DNA of 64,000 nt from Bacteroidaceae bacterium (GCA_017481875.1 JAFUOP010000027.1:62001-126000), one strand, 5' to 3'; shown: positions 8,194 to 16,974, counted from the stretch's first letter. The notes: generated by a model from the sequence alone, not told the origin. A program made the numbers and translations.

Positions 8194-9219
8194 ATGGCAC
8201 GTTTTAGCAACATAACTGATGGTGTGGCTTTCTCTACCGAGATTATGAATGTAGAGATAAGTGATGCGTATGGAACGGTCACTTTCTCCATTCGTAAAAG
8301 TGGTGAGGAGATATTTTCTTCTGTTTTCACCCCTGATACTGCAGGGAATATATTCATATATGATGTGCGTTCAATTCTTGAAGCGCACATTGATGATGTT
8401 TTTGCGGATTTTTCTTTTACCGTCGGTAATGAAACAGTGAACTGTCGTGTGTTTAAGGCTTCTGTCACTGTTGCCGAAACTGCCGAACAGTTCCTGCCTT
8501 CTTTTTTCCTTTCTCCTACAAATAAAAAAAGAACTGCATCTGACCGCTACGAAACGCTGGCTTTCTATCCAGGCGAAGATCCTTGTCGCGTATATGCTCT
8601 TGCTTCATACTTTGACGGCGGTATTGTTACCGAGGAAATCCAGCTGATGAGCGAACAGGATGTTAAACCTGGTTCTATCAACACGGTTGACGTTTCGGCT
8701 GGGAGGCTCGTTGATGAATCAAAGGGTACTCTTGTGAGCTTCGTTGTTCGAGCCGGGGAACGTTCGTTCTATTATACCGTTGACAACACTCTGCCTGCAG
8801 CTGACCCTTCGATATTGTTCAGGAACTGTTTTGGTTGTTGGGATACGATGTACTTGACCGGTACCAAAGAAAACACTCTTGAAGTAAAGCGCTCTTTTGC
8901 GTATGTCAATGGACGTTATACGATGTATGACGTTGATGATACGGAGTCTTTCAAGGCCAACAGCGGTGTGCTCGATGAGTGTTTGATTATACTTGCGAAG
9001 GATCTTGCCCGGACGCGGAGCGTATTCCTTATGGACAAGCTCGGGAACGCGACGTATGAACTTGTGGTTACGGACTCTGAAATCAAATATACCAACGATG
9101 ATGATAGTCTGCCTACAATGGATTTTACATTCCGTCGTACCGAACTTGTTACAGGCTTAATCGTGCCGAACAGACCGCCTAAACTCTTTGATAGTACATT
9201 CGATAATACATTCAACTAA
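8194..9219 (+). CDS. Phage virion protein, beta-rich, unknown role
   Basis: A 341-residue protein. The frame is open from 7957, but ATG 8194 is the first start after the terminator at 8006-8035 and gives a protein beginning MARFSNITDGVAFSTEIMN, with no upstream low-complexity junk. The sequence is beta-strand rich throughout, with repeated short turns (YGTVTFSIRKSG, NGRYTMYDVDD), typical of tail or baseplate proteins. The next small gene overlaps its stop (TAATG), so it belongs to the structural operon with the portal. No family recognised; a tail-associated or adaptor role is inferred. Confidence 0.55.
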   Translation: MARFSNITDGVAFSTEIMNVEISDAYGTVTFSIRKSGEEIFSSVFTPDTAGNIFIYDVRSILEAHIDDVFADFSFTVGNETVNCRVFKASVTVAETAEQFLPSFFLSPTNKKRTASDRYETLAFYPGEDPCRVYALASYFDGGIVTEEIQLMSEQDVKPGSINTVDVSAGRLVDESKGTLVSFVVRAGERSFYYTVDNTLPAADPSILFRNCFGCWDTMYLTGTKENTLEVKRSFAYVNGRYTMYDVDDTESFKANSGVLDECLIILAKDLARTRSVFLMDKLGNATYELVVTDSEIKYTNDDDSLPTMDFTFRRTELVTGLIVPNRPPKLFDSTFDNTFN

Positions 9220-9452
9220 TGAAGAAGACAATACATGTCAAGGATGCCATTACATTGCTGGAGAGCAAGAACCCTGTGGACTTGAGGCTTTGGAAACTCT
9301 CCACCGGCGATATTCTGCACTACAAGGGTGTACGTTGTATATCTGCCTACAGAAGGGGTGGAACGCACAAGGTGCGCTTTCCTAATGGTGAAATCAGGGA
9401 ATTTAGAGATATAACTCTTTTTGAGATTAACAATAAAACCATATACAGATGA
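9219..9452 (+). CDS. Small phage protein upstream of portal
   Basis: A 77-residue protein whose start overlaps the upstream stop by one base and whose stop overlaps the portal start by four bases, so it is translationally coupled on both sides. It has alternating strands with a basic middle (YRRGGTHKVRFPNGEIREFRDI), resembling a small SH3-like or OB-like fold. The tight overlap is good evidence that it is a real gene. Function unknown. Confidence 0.6.
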   Translation: MKKTIHVKDAITLLESKNPVDLRLWKLSTGDILHYKGVRCISAYRRGGTHKVRFPNGEIREFRDITLFEINNKTIYR

Positions 9453-10825
9453 AAGAAGAAAAAATACCTTCGCACATTGTGATGCAGGTGAAAGATAATG
9501 TCTCCTGTATCGTGGAAACCGTTACAGACTCTGCAACTGTCTTTGATGAAGATTTTCACGGTAATGCAATGCCCATTCCTGGCACTAAGGATAGATATAT
9601 CCCGTTTGGGGTGGATGACCAGCTGCCTTATGAAATCATTCATCATATCGGCCGTGATGAGATTATGTCGCAGAATAAGTTCTTCAATGTCTTGACTTGT
9701 TATGCTTCGGGCCTCAATTATACCGAGTATGCCACCGATAAGCCGACACGTAATCCTGAAATAAGAAAATTCGTGATGCGCAACTCGTTGCCGTCATTCT
9801 TTCTTGAGCAATGTACGGATATGAAGTATTTCTTCTTCTCTGTGGATGTCGTGATTGTTTCCAAGGATAGGAAACAGATTGTGCAGATACGTCATAAGGA
9901 GGCTTGCTACTGTCGCTTTGAGGAAGCTGACAAGAATGGAAAAATCAATCATATCTTCTACGGAGATTTCCGCGAATCTACTCCTAATATTGACAAACTG
10001 GAGAAAATCCGTTTGTTGGATTTCAGGGATCCTCTCGGAGAACTTATGGTTCTGATGGGTAGGGAACCGGGTAAAGACGGCAAGTGTGAGGTGAGGACTA
10101 ACGAGTATAAATTCGCCATTGTCTCAAAGTTCCCCACACCGGGCTTGCAGTATTACCCAGTTCCATATTACACCTCTATTTTCCGTGGCCATTGGTATGA
10201 TATTAAGCAGCTCATCGGCATTGGCAAGAAAGCGAAGCTTCGCAACTCCTCAAGCATAAAGTATCACGTTGAGGTACACAAGGACTATTGGGAGCAAATC
10301 TGTAGTGCGGAAAATATCTATGATCCCGAGGAGAGAAAGAAACGCATTGCAAAGGAGTATGAGAATATCAAGGAGTTTATCAGTGGTATCGATAATCACG
10401 GCAAACTTTGGGTGTCGGGCTTCTATCAAAATCCTGATGGCAAAGAGGTGTCGATGGTTAAAATCAACCTTATTGACTCAAGCAAGGAGGGTGGAGACTG
10501 GACCGATGATATACAGGAATCATCGAATACCATCTGTTATGCGGACAATATTCACCCCAACCTGGTAGGTGCTACTCCCGGTAAGTCGCAGACAAACAAC
10601 TCGGGCAGTGACAAACGCGAATTGTTTACACTCAAGCAATCGTTGGAGAAAGCTCCGCACGATATTCTGTGTACTGTTCACAATGTCGTTATCGCTTTCA
10701 ATGGCTGGGATGATGTGGTTTATCCTGATATACCACTCATAATGCTTACAACGCTTGACCAGAAAAACGATGCGAAAAAAGTATCAATGAATAACAACTC
10801 TGAAAAAGACCCTAACGATGAATAG
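9449..10825 (+). CDS. Phage portal protein
   Basis: A 458-residue protein. The N-terminal region with RYIPFGVDDQLPYEIIHHI, then a helix-rich part with MSQNKFFNVLTCYASGLNY, matches the layout of portal proteins in Bacteroidales phages. A long central part (NSSSIKYHVEVHKDYWEQI and the helical KKRIAKEYENIKEFI) corresponds to the stem and wing region, and the end is a disordered charged tail. Portals form the twelve-subunit ring through which DNA enters and to which the neck binds. It overlaps the next gene by 8 bases. Separation from the terminase by the cargo segment is unusual. Confidence 0.7.
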   Translation: MKEEKIPSHIVMQVKDNVSCIVETVTDSATVFDEDFHGNAMPIPGTKDRYIPFGVDDQLPYEIIHHIGRDEIMSQNKFFNVLTCYASGLNYTEYATDKPTRNPEIRKFVMRNSLPSFFLEQCTDMKYFFFSVDVVIVSKDRKQIVQIRHKEACYCRFEEADKNGKINHIFYGDFRESTPNIDKLEKIRLLDFRDPLGELMVLMGREPGKDGKCEVRTNEYKFAIVSKFPTPGLQYYPVPYYTSIFRGHWYDIKQLIGIGKKAKLRNSSSIKYHVEVHKDYWEQICSAENIYDPEERKKRIAKEYENIKEFISGIDNHGKLWVSGFYQNPDGKEVSMVKINLIDSSKEGGDWTDDIQESSNTICYADNIHPNLVGATPGKSQTNNSGSDKRELFTLKQSLEKAPHDILCTVHNVVIAFNGWDDVVYPDIPLIMLTTLDQKNDAKKVSMNNNSEKDPNDE

Positions 10826-11633
10826 ACTGAAAATAACTCAAGAAATATTTGAGAAACATTGTAGTTCGGCCACAAATTCAAACGATACTGTATTTATGGC
10901 CGTTGAATATGGGTTCTCCTTGTCGGAACAGCGAATTGCAACTTTTTTGGGACTTGAGGTCTTTGAAGAGTTGCCGGGCAATATTCTGCCGCTCTTTGAA
11001 AGGGCTGTCTGTCTTGACACTTACGCAGAGGCAATCCCTCACCTTGACCTCGTTCTTACCTCTTCCGGTTTCGGTGTTGTCAGCACCTCGAACGTGGCTC
11101 CGGCAAGTGCTGATAGAGTGAACAGGCTTTCAAAGACTCTTCTTGCAGCTCTCGATGATACCATCGATGACATTCTCTCCTTACTCCGTTTTGAAAGTGC
11201 CTGGAATGAGACTGCAACGGCTCATTCTCTTATTTCATCGGTGTTCTGGAGTGGCCGACAACTGCGTAGGTATGGCCTGCCATTGGCGCACCGTTCAGAC
11301 CTTGTGGCCAATGCTATGAACATAAGTACGGCGGAAAGCAAATTGCGTGAGTTCATAGGCGAGGAGATTATGATGAAACTCATTTCTTCTATAAGAACCG
11401 CCTCAAGCACTCCTAAGGAACTGACACTTTTGCAACTCATTGAACACGTTATCGCGGCGAATATCTCCGGCTGTGATGGCCGTGAGTTCAAGACGTTGCT
11501 GAATTCTGTGGCCAGATATTTGCTAAATAACATTGATTCTTTCCCCGATTTTGCCAATTCTTCAGCTTATGCTGCGCTTAAAATAGTCCGCTATGAAAAC
11601 AAAAAAGATGACACCTGTTTCTTCTTTGGATAA
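10818..11633 (+). CDS. Head-tail connector-like phage protein (DUF6712-like)
   Basis: A 271-residue helical protein placed right after the portal and overlapping it by 8 bases. The segment YAEAIPHLDLVLTSSGFGVV followed by NVAPASADRVNRL resembles DUF6712, a family found next to portals in Bacteroidales phages. Position suggests a head-completion or adaptor role. The C-terminal end overlaps the next gene by 41 bases. Family match is from memory of the motif and should be taken as moderate. Confidence 0.55.
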   Translation: MNRLKITQEIFEKHCSSATNSNDTVFMAVEYGFSLSEQRIATFLGLEVFEELPGNILPLFERAVCLDTYAEAIPHLDLVLTSSGFGVVSTSNVAPASADRVNRLSKTLLAALDDTIDDILSLLRFESAWNETATAHSLISSVFWSGRQLRRYGLPLAHRSDLVANAMNISTAESKLREFIGEEIMMKLISSIRTASSTPKELTLLQLIEHVIAANISGCDGREFKTLLNSVARYLLNNIDSFPDFANSSAYAALKIVRYENKKDDTCFFFG

Positions 11634-12387
11634 AGAACTGAATTTCAAGTTCCCCAAATCGTGGGCAGAACTTACGCAAAAGCAACTCAAGGCTGTGCTT
11701 GTGTTCCTTTCGACATACCCGGCAACAACTGCGCTGGTGCGTATCACCTGCTATTTTGCCAATCTGGTAATTGTCAAGAAGGTCGGTAATGGGCAGTTCA
11801 GTTGCAGATTGGCCACACATTCAGGAGTTCATACCATTGTTATATCCTCTGTCGAGGTGGCTGCAATGACCGAGGCACTTGAGTGGGTGCTGCAACCTGG
11901 TGACACACCAGTGATACTTGAGGAACTCTATGGTCGTAAGTCTATCGATGCGGAACTGCACGGAGTTGATTTCGAGACATACATTGCGCTTGATAACCTC
12001 TATCAAGGTTATTTGATGAGTAGCGATGAAAATGCGGTCTGCGAAATGGCCAACTTGATTTATCCTTCTAACGTCAAAGATAATGGAGATTGGGACCGTG
12101 TAGAGGATATTACCGAATTACAGCCGTATGAACTGTTCTCTATATGCCAATGGTTTACTCAAGTGAAAATGCTTTTTGCAAAATCTTTCCCGAATTTCTT
12201 CAAGCCTGTGGGTGGTTCATCTGAGTGCAGTATGGTTGATGTTATGAATGCGGAAATTCTTGCTCTTACCGGTGGCGATATTACCAAAGAAGATGAGGTT
12301 CTGCATAAAGACACTTGGCGAGCTCTTACATATCTTGATGCTAAGGCCAAAGAGGCTGAGGAATTTCGTAAATCAATGAGTAAATAA
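11593..12387 (+). CDS. Phage structural or assembly protein, unknown
   Basis: A 264-residue protein overlapping the upstream gene by 41 bases; a second ATG at 11608 would shorten the overlap. It begins with a basic segment, then FPKSWAELTQKQLKAVLVFL, and has a central part with TYIALDNLYQGYLMSSDENA. Predicted mostly helical, with no membrane segment or signal peptide. It lies between the connector-like protein and two likely neck proteins, so a neck or tail-assembly role is probable. The family is not recognised. Confidence 0.5.
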   Translation: MKTKKMTPVSSLDKELNFKFPKSWAELTQKQLKAVLVFLSTYPATTALVRITCYFANLVIVKKVGNGQFSCRLATHSGVHTIVISSVEVAAMTEALEWVLQPGDTPVILEELYGRKSIDAELHGVDFETYIALDNLYQGYLMSSDENAVCEMANLIYPSNVKDNGDWDRVEDITELQPYELFSICQWFTQVKMLFAKSFPNFFKPVGGSSECSMVDVMNAEILALTGGDITKEDEVLHKDTWRALTYLDAKAKEAEEFRKSMSK

Positions 12388-12389
12388 CT

Positions 12390-12881
12390 ATGGAACTTTT
12401 TAATGCTGAGGAATACTTCAGGAATATTGCCACGACAAACAAGTTGTGTGTCGATGAAGGATTCCACTTTTGTACCTGTTCCGGACTCGAGAACCTGGAG
12501 GAAGCCATTGACCAGTTCAGAAAGGTTAGCAATTTCTTTATCTTCGATGATACGACTGAAGGGCAGGAGTTCAGAGGTGCCGGTGGTGGGTACTACCACA
12601 AACGTCTGTTCACTGTGTCGCTGATGCGCCGTTACCGTCTTGATGATATGGCAGACAGGGCTGAACAGCTCGCTATTTGTCGTAAGCTGTTCAAGCAGAT
12701 TGTCTCAAAACTCTTGAGGGATAAGGAGCAAACAGAGAAACTTACATATTTGAAGACGGACAACATCCTTTACAGGGAGTATGACAGAGCTATGTTCAGT
12801 GGGTGCACCGGGCTGTTTTTCATAGTGGAGTGTTCGGAACCTGAAAACTTATGCTATAATAAAGAAGAATGGCTGATGTAG
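12390..12881 (+). CDS. Phage neck or tail-completion protein, candidate
   Basis: A 163-residue protein 2 bases after the upstream stop and overlapping the next gene by 13 bases. It has a mixed fold with FRGAGGGYYHKRLFTVSLMRRYRL in the middle and a helical second half. Length, compact size and position directly before the gp10-like gene resemble the head-closure or tail-completion genes of siphophages. No catalytic motif is visible. The assignment is by gene order only. Confidence 0.45.
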   Translation: MELFNAEEYFRNIATTNKLCVDEGFHFCTCSGLENLEEAIDQFRKVSNFFIFDDTTEGQEFRGAGGGYYHKRLFTVSLMRRYRLDDMADRAEQLAICRKLFKQIVSKLLRDKEQTEKLTYLKTDNILYREYDRAMFSGCTGLFFIVECSEPENLCYNKEEWLM

Positions 12882-13294
12882 AAAAACAAACGCAAAAGGA
12901 GTACATCGATGGATGGACCAAAATGATGATGACTATCTGGAAAGAGAAAATCATCAGGTATGGCATTGTCGATACCGGTCATCTACATGGTAGTTTCAGC
13001 GGTGATCCGGATGATAATTCTGCTTTGCTCAAGTTTGTTTCTTATGGTATTTATCAAGCTATGGGTGTTGGCAACGGGTATAAAAGAGAAAATGGCGGTG
13101 ATTTGCATTTCCTCGATCCTGAATATCGCAAGAAACACAAGCTCGGCAAACCTCGCAAGCGCAGGAATTGGTACAGCCCGAAATTATATTCTTCTGTCAA
13201 GGTGCTGCAGCGTGCAATGGCTGAACTATATGCTCACGATGCAGTCAATACAGTTTGCGATGCGCTGGATAATGCTCGTTCTGCGATAAAATAA
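12869..13294 (+). CDS. HK97-gp10-like neck/tail-completion protein
   Basis: A 141-residue basic protein. The pattern IIRYGIVDTGHLHGSF, then KFVSYGIYQAMGVGNGY, then a basic patch (GKPRKRRNWYSPKLYSSV) is the arrangement seen in gp10-like proteins, where an early DTG-x-L turn is followed by an FxYGxYQxxG strand. These proteins sit at the head-tail joint. It is the last of a run of overlapping structural genes; the fibre gene starts 58 bases later. Confidence 0.55.
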   Translation: MADVEKQTQKEYIDGWTKMMMTIWKEKIIRYGIVDTGHLHGSFSGDPDDNSALLKFVSYGIYQAMGVGNGYKRENGGDLHFLDPEYRKKHKLGKPRKRRNWYSPKLYSSVKVLQRAMAELYAHDAVNTVCDALDNARSAIK

Positions 13295-13352
13295 TGTCTT
13301 TTTATCTGCTCATCTTTTCACTTACTATTGTGGAAACTTTTAATTTATAATT

Positions 13353-16121
13353 ATGAGCAGATTTAATGAACTATTACCGCTTGCAGCGCAAGTGAGGGAT
13401 GCGACAGAAGAGGGTGAGAATACAGGTAAACGTGTCGGAGATCTTTTTGTCAATATTATTCAGAAAACAGAATCCTATTTAACCGAGAATGACGAAGACA
13501 AGCGGAACACGAAGAATGAATTAATTAAACGTATCCAAGGAAAAAGCGATGATAGCAATCCTTTGACCGACCCGTTTAAGTATATCAGCGCAAATAATAG
13601 CGTTGAGCTTGTTAATGTCCTTAACAATACCTTAAGCAGCGGTCGATACAGGATACGTCTCGGCAATGTTCTGCTCGATTTAGATGTGTTTGAAACAGGC
13701 GCGAATACTACGCAATTACTACGCGGCTTTGTTACGCCCACAAACGAGGGGTGGACTACTTCTCTCCAATACAACGAGCACCTCCGTACCCATAAAGATG
13801 CTTGGGGTGCATGGGAGGTTATTTCGGGAAAGAGCGTAAAAGAGTTGGTAGATAGTAATACCGCCTACCGCGGTAATTACATAGGTAATTACCCATTTTC
13901 GCAAAAAGCACTTGCTAAAAATGTTGATAAGCTAATTATTACGGGTTATATAGATTTTACATATAACGAAAAACTTGCATATATGTTTTCAGTACTATCA
14001 AAAGAAAAACTTAAACTTTCGTTATATAGCAAGCCAAAAGATGTGTTAAGAAAGGATATGTCAGAACCTCCAAAATTTATTTGTGGGTTCACGGCCTCTA
14101 AACTTGACAATTCACCATACTATTTTGCGAAGTTTGGTAACTCATGGCTTATTTTAGACTTGGATAAAGTTACTGAATATGATTCGTTATACGACTATGA
14201 CGGTATAGCATTATCTCCATCACTATTCAAAAACGGAGGCATCCCCTTTATGATAACTGAATTATCTGATAGTATAGGTACTATTAACGATAGTATAGGT
14301 ACTATTAACGATAGTATAGACGAATTAACTAAACCTATTTTTGAAAATAAAAAAACACCGTATAACCAATTAGTTCAAGAGTTATGGGTTGCCCCAACCT
14401 ATATTCGTGATGGAGTTTGTCGATTTAAGACTTATAATGGTAAATTGTATCTGAGAATTTACCCTACAGAAGGAGATACGACTGTTGCTATATGGAATAG
14501 CACAGCAGATATTCCTGACGAAACTTATACTAAAACGCCTATTTCTTTAACGGTTAGTACCTCTAACGATGCGACAGTTCCCAAAGGTACAGAAGTTGCC
14601 TTTATTGTGCTTAATGATATAACCAAAGCAGATAATAGTACAGCACAGGGTGAGAAGGTAAACATCTCCTTTGCTTCGGTAAGAACAAACTCTCCTATCA
14701 TCAATGAGTATCTTGCAAGTAAAGAACATACAGAGGCCAAAGAAAGTATTGAGAGTATTTCTACTGACCTTGAAGAGGTCAAAGAAAGTATTGAGAGTAT
14801 TGACATAATAGATTATTCCTCAATAATTACGGCACCTGACATTTTCGAGGTTATTGCAGGAGACACCTTGCAAATATTCAAAAGGAGCATCGTGCAATGT
14901 TTTAGCCCTTATAAATATGACATAAGTTTTTCCTGTGCTGTAGGTAAGGACTATCCTCGTTATTTTACTTATGCTACTAATTTTACTGATGAGGCCAGAA
15001 CGATTCCTTTAACTATTACAGTAAGGAGTGATAATGGTAATATTATATGCCAAAAGGAATCATCGATTAATGTTATTGCGCGACCTGCGGTATCTTCTAT
15101 TAACAGTAAAAAAATACTGATTGTAGGAGCATCATCTATAGAATCTGGACATATTAGTTCCGAACTAAAACGTAGAATTGTAAGTTCCGATGGAGAAACA
15201 GTAGAAGGCATGCGAAATAAGCCATCTAATCCAGCCGGGTTAGGTGCAACAAATATCGAATTTGTCGGGAGAAAGACGGTGAATGGAGTAAATCAAGAGG
15301 CTACAGGAGGTTGGTCTTGGAAGATGTATTCAGGCGAAGGAGTTAAGGCGTATCGATTTTACGTGAGTGATGTATCTCAGTTGTATATGGGCGATAAATA
15401 TACTTCTAATGGACTGACTTTTACAATTACAGAGATTAATGTTACCGACGGTAGTGGTAATATTCGTTGCACATATACAGGAAGTGGTACTATAAGCGAA
15501 AGCGGAATATTGACACGTAGCAATGGCGAAGGTGATGCAACTATTACATACAACAACTATATTGATGAGAAGTTTAATCCATTCTATAATAATAGCAAAC
15601 TCGATTTTAAGAACTACGCAGACTTGTATTGCAAAAACTCTATAGATATTCTTGTGGCTCATTGCGGGGTAAACGATATGTGGGACAAGAATCGTACAGT
15701 AGAAGCTGTTGTATCAGACATAAAAACTTTTATTGAATGTTTCCATGCAGATTTCCCCAATTCGAAATTTGTGTTATCAACTTTACCTCTTCCTGATTGT
15801 ATGGGTGGTATGGGCGCGAATTATGGATGCGCACACCATTATTACACGAAAGCCTTGAAGTTTTGGGAATTGGCGGAGGCCTTTAATAAACTATCTGATG
15901 ATTTAAGTAATTTGACCGATAGTGAAGGAAGCAAATGTGTGTACTGCTCGCAGGTATTGCCTGCATTTGATTGCGAATACGGCTATCCGAAAACTGCAAC
16001 TTCTGTTAATAATCGTGTAAGTACCACTGAGGACCTGGGAACCAATGGTGTTCATCCAAGTCAGGAAGGAAGTAAAATGGTAGCGGATAGCTTATTTGCA
16101 ACAATAGTTAAATTATTATAA
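13353..16121 (+). CDS. Phage tail fibre with C-terminal SGNH/GDSL esterase domain
   Basis: A 922-residue protein. The N-terminus (AAQVRDATEEGENTGKRVG, up to about residue 60) is the virion-anchoring type seen in Bacteroidales phage fibres. The middle has repeats (DSIGTIN three times near 306-326; KESIESI twice near 463-482) that look like trimeric shaft. From about residue 585 a SGNH hydrolase begins: GASSIESG (nucleophile Ser near 593), GVND near 772 and GVHPS near 899. Block V has Asn where Asp is usual (TNGVHPS), so the catalytic triad may be altered. SGNH tips on fibres typically remove acetyl groups from host surface sugars. The remnant right after the stop suggests that this tip was swapped in. 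Confidence 0.8.
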   Translation: MSRFNELLPLAAQVRDATEEGENTGKRVGDLFVNIIQKTESYLTENDEDKRNTKNELIKRIQGKSDDSNPLTDPFKYISANNSVELVNVLNNTLSSGRYRIRLGNVLLDLDVFETGANTTQLLRGFVTPTNEGWTTSLQYNEHLRTHKDAWGAWEVISGKSVKELVDSNTAYRGNYIGNYPFSQKALAKNVDKLIITGYIDFTYNEKLAYMFSVLSKEKLKLSLYSKPKDVLRKDMSEPPKFICGFTASKLDNSPYYFAKFGNSWLILDLDKVTEYDSLYDYDGIALSPSLFKNGGIPFMITELSDSIGTINDSIGTINDSIDELTKPIFENKKTPYNQLVQELWVAPTYIRDGVCRFKTYNGKLYLRIYPTEGDTTVAIWNSTADIPDETYTKTPISLTVSTSNDATVPKGTEVAFIVLNDITKADNSTAQGEKVNISFASVRTNSPIINEYLASKEHTEAKESIESISTDLEEVKESIESIDIIDYSSIITAPDIFEVIAGDTLQIFKRSIVQCFSPYKYDISFSCAVGKDYPRYFTYATNFTDEARTIPLTITVRSDNGNIICQKESSINVIARPAVSSINSKKILIVGASSIESGHISSELKRRIVSSDGETVEGMRNKPSNPAGLGATNIEFVGRKTVNGVNQEATGGWSWKMYSGEGVKAYRFYVSDVSQLYMGDKYTSNGLTFTITEINVTDGSGNIRCTYTGSGTISESGILTRSNGEGDATITYNNYIDEKFNPFYNNSKLDFKNYADLYCKNSIDILVAHCGVNDMWDKNRTVEAVVSDIKTFIECFHADFPNSKFVLSTLPLPDCMGGMGANYGCAHHYYTKALKFWELAEAFNKLSDDLSNLTDSEGSKCVYCSQVLPAFDCEYGYPKTATSVNNRVSTTEDLGTNGVHPSQEGSKMVADSLFATIVKLL
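14268..14330 (+). repeat. 21-bp tandem repeat in the fibre gene, three units
   Basis: Units at 14268-14288, 14289-14309 and 14310-14330. The first two are identical and the third diverges after 12 bases. Each encodes DSIGTIN or its variant DSIDELT. A multiple of three keeps the frame, so copy number changes would only alter shaft length. Confidence 0.9.
14735..14801 (+). repeat. 25-bp direct repeat pair in the fibre gene
   Basis: Copies at 14735-14759 and 14777-14801 differ at one base (C/T) and start 42 bases apart. They encode KESIESI preceded by Ala or Val, forming heptad-like coiled-coil units of the fibre shaft. Confidence 0.9.
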
Positions 16122-16123
16122 CG

Positions 16124-16222
16124 TGAAGTATGCAAGGGATATTGTGCACCCAAACACTGCGGGCTTCAACCAATTTGCCGATGCTATGCTGGGCTATGCG
16201 TATGAGCTAATCAATGGATAAT
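16124..16222 (+). pseudogene. Remnant of a second SGNH fibre-tip C-terminus
   Basis: Directly after the fibre stop, the frame starting GTG AAG TAT reads VKYARDIVHPNTAGFNQF and ends AYELING followed by TAA at about 16220. DIVHPNTAGF is a complete SGNH block V with the normal Asp and His. It lacks the rest of the domain and cannot be a gene on its own. It is best read as the tail end of an older fibre tip, left behind when the present tip was acquired. Confidence 0.7.
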
Positions 16223-16381
16223 ATGATATTAGGAACTCACAACAGCGCAACGGGTGGCAAGCTGCCTTGGCGGCTTCGCCCGCTTGCTTGGGTAATTAAT
16301 CCCACAAGCAAGTGCCAAGATAAGAGCATTGACGAACAGTTACGCGATGGTGTAAAGCTGTTCAACCTGCAAGTGGCCTGA
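16223..16381 (+). pseudogene. N-terminal fragment of a PI-PLC-like phosphodiesterase
   Basis: A 52-residue frame beginning MILGTHNSATGGKLPW. GTHNSATG is the first active-site segment of PI-PLC X-type domains (catalytic His in THN). The frame stops after KLFNLQVA, where the family would carry on for about 200 residues. The second active-site histidine and the rest of the barrel are missing, so it is a truncated gene. It starts 1-3 bases after the remnant SGNH stop. In related Bacteroidales prophages a PI-PLC-like gene in this place would be a virion or host-modifying enzyme; that is inference. Confidence 0.6.
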
Positions 16382-16424
16382 GAGAGAGTACAACTGATCA
16401 CTTGATGCTTTATTTTTACGAATT

Positions 16425-16610
16425 ATGAATTTCCATTTGAACTTGACACAAGATGTAGGCCACGGCGTCACATTGATATTCATCTGCTTTGTCGTGGTGC
16501 TTGCCGCGGTGTTGATTGACTTGCTTGTGGCGCTCGTTGCCGAGTACAAGATAGGCCATTCGATAGAGAGCCACAAGTTGCGCAAATCGATAACTAAGGT
16601 GATATTGTAA
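16425..16610 (+). pseudogene. Holin-like membrane gene, 5' part, broken by frameshift
   Basis: A 61-residue frame with an N-terminal amphipathic start (NFHLNLTQDVGHG), one clear membrane helix (VTLIFICFVVVLAAVLIDLLVALV) and a basic stretch. The stop at 16608-16610 interrupts what continues in another frame as NSALLYGVLVDVIGLAFTWYDI, a second membrane segment. A change of one inserted or two lost bases at about 16609 would explain this. The intact form would be a small two-helix phage membrane protein of holin type. A separate intact holin exists at 17041. Confidence 0.55.
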
Positions 16611-16974
16611 CAGCGCACTACTATATGGTGTTCTCGTCGATGTAATAGGCCTCGCGTTCACGTGGTATGATATACCGTATGCAGCCATCTTGGCGGGCCT
16701 TGGCGCCGTACTAATAGAGGGCAAGGCTTTGCAGTTTCTTGAGAAATTTGTTGCTTCTATGAACAGTTATCTAGGTATGATGATTCATTATCGTACCTAC
16801 AAGATAAGGCGCAAGGTCTATGAAAATACGAACTCTACATGGTGGCAGTATGTTTATATGGCCAATGACTATAAGAAGTTCGTTATTAAAAAGCAATACC
16901 GCCCACTTGAAATGGGAAAGAAGAAAGTAAAAAGCGGAGAATATAAGAAAATCCTTATGCCGGAGCTTTATTGA
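16611..16974 (+). pseudogene. Frameshifted holin-like remainder fused to a probable DGR reverse-transcriptase C-terminus
   Basis: The frame continues the second membrane segment of the broken holin-like gene (SALLYGVLVDVIGLAFTWYD), runs to AGLGAVLIEGKA, then switches character to FVASMNSYLGMMIHYRTYKI followed by RRKVYEN and, later, a WWQYVYMANDYKKFV segment. This last part resembles the C-terminal thumb region of reverse transcriptases of diversity-generating retroelements, where NSYLG-x-x-x-H-x-x-x-Y-x-x-R is a recurring pattern. The catalytic YxDD part is absent. The only possible start, TTG at 16690, has no ribosome site, so I read it as a fused remnant and not a gene. The RT assignment is from pattern memory. 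Confidence 0.45.

Noticed and set aside
16690..16974. Independent 94-residue gene
   Set aside because: The only start is TTG without a ribosome site, and the frame continues a broken upstream gene; read as a pseudogene.
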